11,374 nucleotides of DNA from Chitinophagaceae bacterium (lineage in GTDB: Bacteria > Bacteroidota > Bacteroidia > Chitinophagales > Chitinophagaceae): contig CANLED010000039.1 of NCBI GenBank assembly GCA_947489175.1, forward strand, positions 1 to 11,374, given 5' to 3'. Shown here piece by piece: positions 7,282 through 11,374 of this stretch. A model generated the notes under the pieces. The model saw only the letters and a list, made by a program, of their open reading frames with translations. It had not been told where the DNA came from and did no database searches. Within the stretch, counting starts at the first letter, position 1. Every line of letters begins with the position of its first letter. Position numbers and translations under genes: made by a program.

Positions 7282-8694
7282 ATGAATCCAGAATATAGTT
7301 TTTTTGATGCCGTTTGTAAAAGTTTTGACAAAGCTGCCGCTTTTACAAATTTTGATGAAGGAATCCTAGAACAAATAAAGCAATGCAATAGCGTGCTTAG
7401 ATTGCATTTTCCTGTTAAAATTGGTGATAAAATTGAAGTAATCAAAGCATATCGAGTGCAACATTCACACCACAAACTACCTTGTAAAGGTGGAATAAGG
7501 TTTAGTGAGATGGTAAATCTTGATGAAGTTATGGCCTTGTCTGCACTCATGACGTACAAATGTGCCATTGTAAATGTCCCTTTCGGAGGTGCCAAAGGAG
7601 GCATCTCTATAAATCCCAAAAAATACAGCACCTACGATCTTGAAAGAATCACGAGACGGTATACCAGTGAGCTAATCAAAAAGAAATTTATTGGTCCCGG
7701 AGAAGATGTACCAGCTCCTGATTACGGAACTGGAGAAAGAGAAATGTCTTGGATTCTTGATACTTACATGGCGATGCATCCAGGAGAAGTAGAGGCATTG
7801 GGTTGCGTTACAGGAAAACCTATCACACAAGGTGGCGTTCATGGCCGCAAAGAAGCTACAGGATTAGGCGTATTCTTTGGCATCAGAGAAGTATGTAACA
7901 ATGTAGATGTAATGAATCGCCTTGGCCTTCAAGTTGGCATAAAAGGTAAAAAAATCATAGTTCAAGGCCTTGGAAATGTTGGTTACCATTCTGCAAAATT
8001 CTTCCAAGAACATGGAGCATTGGTTGTTGGACTTGCAGAATTTGAAGGTTCTATCTATAATCAAAACGGATTAGATATTGATTCAGTTGTTGCTCACAGA
8101 AAAGCAACTGGATCAATTTTAGACTTTCCTGGTGCAACTAATTTCGCAAAAAACACAGACGCATTAGAAGCGGCTTGCGATATTTTAATCCCAGCTGCTT
8201 TAGAAAATGTTATCAATGTTGACAATGCAGACAAAGTTCAAGCTAAAATAATAGGAGAAGCCGCGAATGGACCTCTTACGCCAGAAGCTGATGAAATATT
8301 CAACAACAAAGGAATACTTGTTGTTCCAGACATTTACCTCAATGCAGGTGGCGTTACCGTCTCTTATTTTGAATGGTTGAAAAACTTAAGCCATGTTTCT
8401 TATGGTAGACTTGAGAAAAGATTTATGGAAAATCAAAATTCCAATATTTTATCTCAGATCGAAGTTATGACTGGCAATAAAGTTACGGAGCAGCAACGAA
8501 AATTACTGGTACATGGGCCAGATGAAATTGATCTAGTGAGAAGTGGACTTGAAGAAACCATGATCAAGGCGACCAATGAGATTTTGGATTGTTGGAAACT
8601 AAATCCAACAATAAAAGATATGCGAACAGCAGCTTTTGTTGTAGCTATAAATAAAGTAGGCACAAGCTACTTGGAATTGGGCATTTTCCCTTAA
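7282..8694 (+). CDS. gdhA: Glu/Leu/Phe/Val dehydrogenase, probably glutamate dehydrogenase
   Basis: Reversible NAD(P)-dependent oxidative deamination of glutamate to 2-oxoglutarate and ammonium, linking nitrogen and carbon metabolism in the cytosol. The 470-residue protein has the dimerisation/substrate domain with KGGIRF (69-74), K93 in MTYKCA and the catalytic lysine K105 in FGGAKGG. The catalytic aspartate D147 lies in PAPDYGTGE. GKPITQGGVHGRKEATG (178-194) leads into the nucleotide domain with the GLGNVG dinucleotide motif (229-234), and NAGGVTVSYFEWLKN follows near 355. A glycine-rich GxGNVG followed by a non-basic residue does not settle NAD versus NADP. Amino-acid preference (glutamate versus branched-chain) is inferred only from similarity. 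It begins 30 bases after the ccmD-like gene. Its TAA overlaps the TAA of the opposite gene in the shared palindrome TTAA. Confidence 0.92.
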   Translation: MNPEYSFFDAVCKSFDKAAAFTNFDEGILEQIKQCNSVLRLHFPVKIGDKIEVIKAYRVQHSHHKLPCKGGIRFSEMVNLDEVMALSALMTYKCAIVNVPFGGAKGGISINPKKYSTYDLERITRRYTSELIKKKFIGPGEDVPAPDYGTGEREMSWILDTYMAMHPGEVEALGCVTGKPITQGGVHGRKEATGLGVFFGIREVCNNVDVMNRLGLQVGIKGKKIIVQGLGNVGYHSAKFFQEHGALVVGLAEFEGSIYNQNGLDIDSVVAHRKATGSILDFPGATNFAKNTDALEAACDILIPAALENVINVDNADKVQAKIIGEAANGPLTPEADEIFNNKGILVVPDIYLNAGGVTVSYFEWLKNLSHVSYGRLEKRFMENQNSNILSQIEVMTGNKVTEQQRKLLVHGPDEIDLVRSGLEETMIKATNEILDCWKLNPTIKDMRTAAFVVAINKVGTSYLELGIFP

Positions 8695-8703
8695 GAAGGA
8701 AAA
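8684..8703. repeat. Inverted repeat across two overlapping stop codons
   Basis: TTTTCC (8684-8689) and GGAAAA (8698-8703) flank the TTAA where the gdhA and opposite-strand stop codons overlap. The 6-base stem has no following T-run on either strand, so it is at best a weak bidirectional end signal. Confidence 0.25.
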
Positions 8704-9125
8704 GTAGGGAATGTAAAAAGCCATTCTTCCTTGATTCTATCAGCTACATAACATAAATGACCATTCGTAATTACGATATATTTTACGGGAACAACCATAT
8801 TATATAACAGAATCTGCCTTAACGTAGATTCTGTTAATTCCACTCCTTGTGCTTTGCATTCTACCATCATCCATGGTTGATGTATTTTGTCGTAAATAAG
8901 TAAATCAAATCGTTTTGATAAACTGCCCAAAGAGATGGTCTTTTCAATTGAAATCAAACCAGAAGGAATTAAATTTATGTTTGTTAACCATGAAATAAAG
9001 TTTTGGCGAACCCACTCTTCTGGTTGCAATACAACCCATTTTAATCTTATTTCGTCAAATATTTGAGGTTTATTGTCGTGGTACCGGGTTTTAAACATTG
9101 GTTCAGGAAAATTTAATGCGATCAT
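8691..9125 (-). CDS. Stand-alone HsdR-N-like PD-(D/E)XK domain protein
   Basis: A 144-residue protein resembling only the N-terminal nuclease part of type I restriction R subunits (HSDR_N family). The start is set at 9125 because the family, as I recall it, begins at an M-x-LNFP motif, here MIALNFPEP. An in-frame ATG at 9167 would add 14 residues and leave just 5 bases to the divergent amn start. PEEWVRQNFISWL is a conserved helix. The nuclease-fold core is seen as SKRFDLLIYD (D74) followed by MMVECKA, giving D74-x14-E89-x-K91, the PD-(D/E)XK pattern, with an upstream E61. There is no helicase or motor domain and no hsdM/hsdS nearby, so this is not a restriction system. It is a single-domain protein common in Bacteroidetes, with a DNA-related role possible but unproven. 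The fold is fairly sure, the function unknown. Confidence 0.8.
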   Translation of the reverse strand: MIALNFPEPMFKTRYHDNKPQIFDEIRLKWVVLQPEEWVRQNFISWLTNINLIPSGLISIEKTISLGSLSKRFDLLIYDKIHQPWMMVECKAQGVELTESTLRQILLYNMVVPVKYIVITNGHLCYVADRIKEEWLFTFPTFPS

Positions 9126-9130
9126 AGATG

Positions 9131-9161
9131 CAAAGTAATTAGTAATTTCGGATACCCAAAA
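9131..9161 (-). promoter_or_regulatory. Possible promoter of the HsdR-N-like gene
   Basis: On the minus strand TTTTG (9161-9157) is followed after 19 bases by TACTTTG (9137-9131), one base short of TAnnTTTG. The spacing is right for a Bacteroidetes promoter. The element ends only 5 bases before the ATG at 9125, which would make the message almost leaderless and rules out the longer start at 9167 if this promoter is used. Confidence 0.35.
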
Positions 9162-9172
9162 TTCCATTAAAA

Positions 9173-9943
9173 ATGATCAATAAAGAAGACATAGTTAAGA
9201 ACTGGCTTCCAAGATATACAGGTATGCCCCTTGAAAATTTTGGATCTTATATACTACTGACAAACTTCAGTAAATACCTTGAAATGTTTGCAGGATGGAA
9301 TAAAGTTGAAATTTACGGGAAAGACAAACCCATGCAATGTGCTACAGCTGATGGAATTACCATTATCAATTTTGGTATGGGAAGTCCCACCGCCGCTACT
9401 ATCATGGACCTGCTAACAGCTATCGAACCCAAAGCCGTATTATTTCTTGGTAAATGTGGTGGATTAAAAAAAAGGAATAAACTTGGCGATTTAATTCTTC
9501 CAATTGCTGCAATCAGAGGAGAAGGAACTTCAAATGATTACCTACCACCGGAAGTGCCCGCAATGCCAGCCTTTGCGCTCCAAAAAGCGATTTCAACGAC
9601 TATACGCGAATATGGAGTGGATTATTGGACTGGAACTGTTTATACAACAAACAGAAGGGTTTGGGAACACGATGAAGATTTTAAAACCTACCTTCAAAAA
9701 ATAAGGGCTTATGCCATAGACATGGAAACTGCTACTATTTTTTCCGTTGGTTTTTTCAATAAGATCCCAACAGGTGCTTTGTTACTTGTTAGTGATCAAC
9801 CAATGATTCCTGAAGGGGTTAAAACAGAAGAAAGTGATAAAAGCATTACATCACTTTACGTTGAAACACATCTTAAAATTGGGATAGATTCTCTAAAGCA
9901 GCTAATTAACAATGGATTAACCGTTAGACACTTAAAGTTTTAA
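9173..9943 (+). CDS. amn: AMP nucleosidase, short Bacteroidetes form
   Basis: Hydrolyses AMP to adenine and ribose 5-phosphate, controlling the adenylate pool. The protein is 256 residues, about half of E. coli Amn (around 480), because only the phosphorylase-superfamily catalytic domain is present and the N-terminal regulatory domain is missing; this short form is the usual one in the phylum. Visible motifs are WLPRYTG (11-17), FGMGSPTAA (67-75, phosphate/ribose pocket), FLGKCGGL (91-98), the purine/ribose-binding IDMETATIF (182-190) with the EMETA-like signature, and VSDQP (206-210) with the catalytic aspartate. The N-terminal KEDIVKNWLPRY block starts almost at the first Met, supporting this start. 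No convincing TAnnTTTG element faces it; the closest is TAATTTCG at 9143-9150 with one mismatch. It could also be annotated as a generic nucleoside phosphorylase, but the N-terminal block favours AMP nucleosidase. Confidence 0.88.
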   Translation: MINKEDIVKNWLPRYTGMPLENFGSYILLTNFSKYLEMFAGWNKVEIYGKDKPMQCATADGITIINFGMGSPTAATIMDLLTAIEPKAVLFLGKCGGLKKRNKLGDLILPIAAIRGEGTSNDYLPPEVPAMPAFALQKAISTTIREYGVDYWTGTVYTTNRRVWEHDEDFKTYLQKIRAYAIDMETATIFSVGFFNKIPTGALLLVSDQPMIPEGVKTEESDKSITSLYVETHLKIGIDSLKQLINNGLTVRHLKF

Positions 9944-10009
9944 TAGAATTTTGGTCATAAAAAGTGGATAAGAAATTGTAATAAGAACCATCTAACCACA
10001 TTTTTTGTT

Positions 10010-10017
10010 TATTTTTG
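10010..10017 (+). promoter_or_regulatory. TAnnTTTG -7 element for queA
   Basis: Reads TATTTTTG, a full match to the Bacteroidetes -7 consensus. Transcription would start near 10021-10024, just upstream of the first helix of the folded leader. The nearest upstream TTG (9976-9978) is 31 bases away, too far for a standard -33 box. Confidence 0.5.
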
Positions 10018-10030
10018 CAGTCTCAAAAAA

Positions 10031-10116
10031 GCCAAAAAACAAATCTGGTACCGTAAGATCAGGTTTGGTACTAGGTTATCCTATGATTAATAGGATAATG
10101 GGATTTGTTTTCAGGC
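10031..10116 (+). ncRNA. Candidate structured leader RNA of queA (three-way junction)
   Basis: The closing stem P1 pairs 10036-10045 (AAAACAAATC) with 10102-10111 (GATTTGTTTT), 10 perfect pairs. It is extended outward by GCC 10031-10033 with GGC 10114-10116 across a two-by-two internal loop. P2 pairs 10046-10052 (TGGTACC) with 10067-10073 (GGTACTA), 7 pairs including one G-U, with a 14-base loop. P3 pairs 10076-10084 (TTATCCTAT) with 10090-10098 (ATAGGATAA), 9 perfect pairs, with loop GATTA. Junction strands are 0, 2 (GG) and 3 (TGG) bases. It sits between a -7 element and the queA ATG, 16 bases from the latter. Every segment takes part, which is unusual for random AT-rich spacer. It does not fit preQ1-I, purine or hammerhead consensus as I know them. 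A cis-regulatory role, perhaps sensing a queuosine- or SAM-related compound, is inference. Confidence 0.55.
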
Positions 10117-10127
10117 ATAAAATTTAG
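10083..10127 (+). CDS. Possible 14-codon upstream ORF in the queA leader
   Basis: ATG at 10083 opens a 14-codon frame, MINRIMGFVFRHKI, with stop TAG at 10125-10127, 5 bases before the queA ATG and in a different frame. AGG at 10073-10075 lies 7 bases upstream of the ATG, a possible weak ribosome site. The start lies inside helix P3 of the leader fold, so translation and folding would exclude each other. Such a short ORF can easily be chance. Confidence 0.2.
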   Translation: MINRIMGFVFRHKI

Positions 10128-10132
10128 AAAAC

Positions 10133-11182
10133 ATGAAATTATCCCAGTTTAAATTCGACTTCCCACTCAACCTCATCGCTCAAACCCCAACCAAAAGAAG
10201 AGAGGATTCTCGTCTAATGGTAGTTCACAAAGACACAGGGTTAATAGAAAATAAAATGTTCAAGGATGTACTTGATTATTTTGAAGAAAAAGATGTTTTT
10301 GTTGTAAATAACACAAAAGTATTTCCTGCAAGAATGTACGGCAGAAAAGAAAAGACAGGTGCCAAAATTGAAGTTTTCTTACTTCGTGAATTGAACAAAC
10401 AGAACAGATTATGGGATGTAATCGTTGATCCCGCAAGAAAGATTCGCGTTGGCAACAAACTTTATTTTGGAGATGCTGATGAATTGGTTGCAGAAGTTAT
10501 CGACAACACTACTTCAAGGGGTAGAACAATCCGCTTCCTCTTTGAAGGATCTGATGCTGAATTTAAAGCTGTTCTAAATATTTTGGGAGAAACGCCATTA
10601 CCTAAATATATCAAACGTAAACCAGACGAATTAGACAAAGAAAGATATCAAACTGTATATGCTAAACATGAAGGTGCTGTTGCAGCGCCTACTGCAGGCC
10701 TTCACTTTTCTATCGAACTTATCAAAAGATTAGAAATTCAAGGCATTCGTTTTGCTGAAGTGACGCTCCACACCGGCTTAGGTACCTTCAGAACCATTGA
10801 GGTGGAAGATTTAAGCAAACATAAAATGGAAGCGGAATATTATAACGTTGATGAAAATGCCTGCAGGATTGTTAACAAGGCAAAATCTGAAGGTCATAGA
10901 ATATGCTCTGTTGGCACTACCACTATGCGTGCTTTGGAAAGTACATACACTGCAGACAAATTATTAAAACCATCAGAAGGTTGGACAAATATTTTCATTC
11001 ATCCTCCACATGAATTTTCGATTTGCGATTCATTAATCACCAATTTTCACCTTCCAAAAACAAGCTTGCTCATCATGGCATGTGCGTTTGCTGGTTATGA
11101 ATTAACGATGGAAGCCTACAAAAAAGCCATTAAAGATAAATATAGGTTCTTCAGTTATGGTGATGCCATGTTGATTATCTGA
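10133..11182 (+). CDS. queA: S-adenosylmethionine:tRNA ribosyltransferase-isomerase
   Basis: Transfers and isomerises the ribosyl part of SAM onto preQ1 at position 34 of tRNAs with GUN anticodons, forming epoxyqueuosine and releasing adenine and methionine; this is the penultimate queuosine step. The 349-residue length is standard. Motifs: FDFPLNLIAQTP (8-19), the SRLMVVH strand, VVNNTKVFPAR (57-67), GAKIEVFLL (76-84), RYQTVYA (171-177), AAPTAGLHF (184-192), TLHTGLGTF (211-219) and the C-terminal NFHLPKTSLLIMACAFAG. The start is fixed by the conserved N-terminus and has no Shine-Dalgarno sequence. It lies 189 bases after amn with its own -7 element and a foldable leader, so it appears to be transcribed separately, and a strong hairpin terminator follows. 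No other queuosine gene is in the window. Confidence 0.97.
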   Translation: MKLSQFKFDFPLNLIAQTPTKRREDSRLMVVHKDTGLIENKMFKDVLDYFEEKDVFVVNNTKVFPARMYGRKEKTGAKIEVFLLRELNKQNRLWDVIVDPARKIRVGNKLYFGDADELVAEVIDNTTSRGRTIRFLFEGSDAEFKAVLNILGETPLPKYIKRKPDELDKERYQTVYAKHEGAVAAPTAGLHFSIELIKRLEIQGIRFAEVTLHTGLGTFRTIEVEDLSKHKMEAEYYNVDENACRIVNKAKSEGHRICSVGTTTMRALESTYTADKLLKPSEGWTNIFIHPPHEFSICDSLITNFHLPKTSLLIMACAFAGYELTMEAYKKAIKDKYRFFSYGDAMLII

Positions 11183-11208
11183 TGATATAGCACAAACATT
11201 ATTACGAG

Positions 11209-11245
11209 AAAGGGGTTCAATTTAAAACTGAACCCCTTTTCTTTT
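11209..11245 (+). terminator. Intrinsic terminator after queA
   Basis: AAAGGGGTTCA (11209-11219) pairs perfectly over 11 bases with TGAACCCCTTT (11229-11239) around a 9-base loop. It is followed by a T-rich tail (TTTT, C, TTTT). It lies 26 bases after the queA stop. The A-run on the left arm would also supply a U-tract for the opposite gene ending at 11273, so it may work in both directions. Confidence 0.9.
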
Positions 11246-11272
11246 GGTAAACTAATGTGGAATCAAGATAAT

Positions 11273-11374
11273 TTATGCAAACCCAAAAATTCCTTTATTT
11301 AACAACCGAAGTGTATCATTCTTGTTTTCTGTAGGTATCAAAACTGATACATTATGGGCACTACCGCCATAACT
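11273..11374 (-). CDS. lysC: C-terminus of an ACT-domain protein, probably aspartate kinase
   Basis: The minus strand is open from the window edge for 33 codons to a TAA at 11275-11273. The visible residues begin SYGGSAHNVSVLIPTENK and end LLNKGIFGFA. The pattern of G-G-S, N-V-S-V-L-I strand, polar loop, then a helix with LNKGIF is what I expect at the end of the second ACT domain of monofunctional aspartokinase, where the N and S bind the regulatory amino acid or pack the dimer. Only the last tenth or so of the protein is seen, so another ACT-domain enzyme remains possible. It converges on queA across the shared terminator. Confidence 0.55.
   Translation of the reverse strand, partial: SYGGSAHNVSVLIPTENKNDTLRLLNKGIFGFA

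Noticed and set aside
8691..9167. Type I restriction-modification system
   Set aside because: Only the HsdR N-terminal-like domain is present; no motor domain, methylase or specificity gene is next to it.
9959..10008. Possible terminator after amn (AAAAAGTGG ... CCAC followed by T-run)
   Set aside because: Only four G/C-containing pairs, a bulge and a loop of over 25 bases; the T-run also belongs to the queA promoter region.
10031..10116. Hammerhead ribozyme or known preQ1-I riboswitch
   Set aside because: No CUGAUGA/GAAA core for a hammerhead, and preQ1-I is a short hairpin with an A-rich tail, unlike this three-helix layout.

Overview
The window looks like chromosomal DNA from a member of the Bacteroidota (Bacteroidetes). 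It is AT-rich and lacks Shine-Dalgarno motifs in front of most genes. It contains several copies of the Bacteroidetes -7 promoter element TAnnTTTG, and the gene families have their Bacteroidetes forms (short AMP nucleosidase, CcmD-like protein with a signal peptide, stand-alone HsdR-N domain protein). I would not name a genus. Most of it is compact housekeeping DNA. I see no tRNA, rRNA, CRISPR, insertion sequence or phage gene. No gene-free stretch exceeds 300 bases; the longest is 9944-10132.

Layout. Positions 1-3138 (minus strand) hold a three-gene sugar-nucleotide cluster read right to left: a DegT-type PLP aminotransferase, UDP-glucose 6-dehydrogenase, and UDP-glucuronate decarboxylase cut by the window edge. 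The gaps are 11 and 9 bases, so this is one operon supplying UDP-glucuronate, UDP-xylose and probably an amino sugar for surface polysaccharide. Divergent from it, at 3223-4485 (plus), is Kdo transferase waaA for lipid A/LPS core. Both directions are therefore envelope glycan genes sharing an 84-base divergent promoter region. A conserved Bacteroidetes protein of unknown function (4443-4946, minus) overlaps the waaA 3' end tail to tail.

Positions 5011-7251 (plus) hold thymidine kinase followed by ccmB, ccmC and a ccmD-like gene for heme export and cytochrome c maturation. ccmB seems to start at TTG, in the same frame as tdk, after a single stop codon. CcmC keeps both conserved histidines but its tryptophan-rich heme-binding motif is altered. 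Then come glutamate dehydrogenase (7282-8694), a stand-alone PD-(D/E)XK HsdR-N-like protein (minus, sharing a TTAA stop overlap with gdhA), and a short AMP nucleosidase (9173-9943). queA (10133-11182) ends in a strong intrinsic terminator. At the right edge is the C-terminus of a minus-strand ACT-domain protein, probably aspartate kinase.

The most interesting item is the queA leader. Between a TAnnTTTG element (10010-10017) and the queA ATG, bases 10031-10116 can fold into a closed three-way junction with long, almost perfect helices. QueA makes epoxyqueuosine in tRNA, so this is a candidate cis-regulatory RNA, though its family and ligand cannot be decided from sequence alone. A 14-codon upstream ORF overlaps the same leader and gives a competing explanation.
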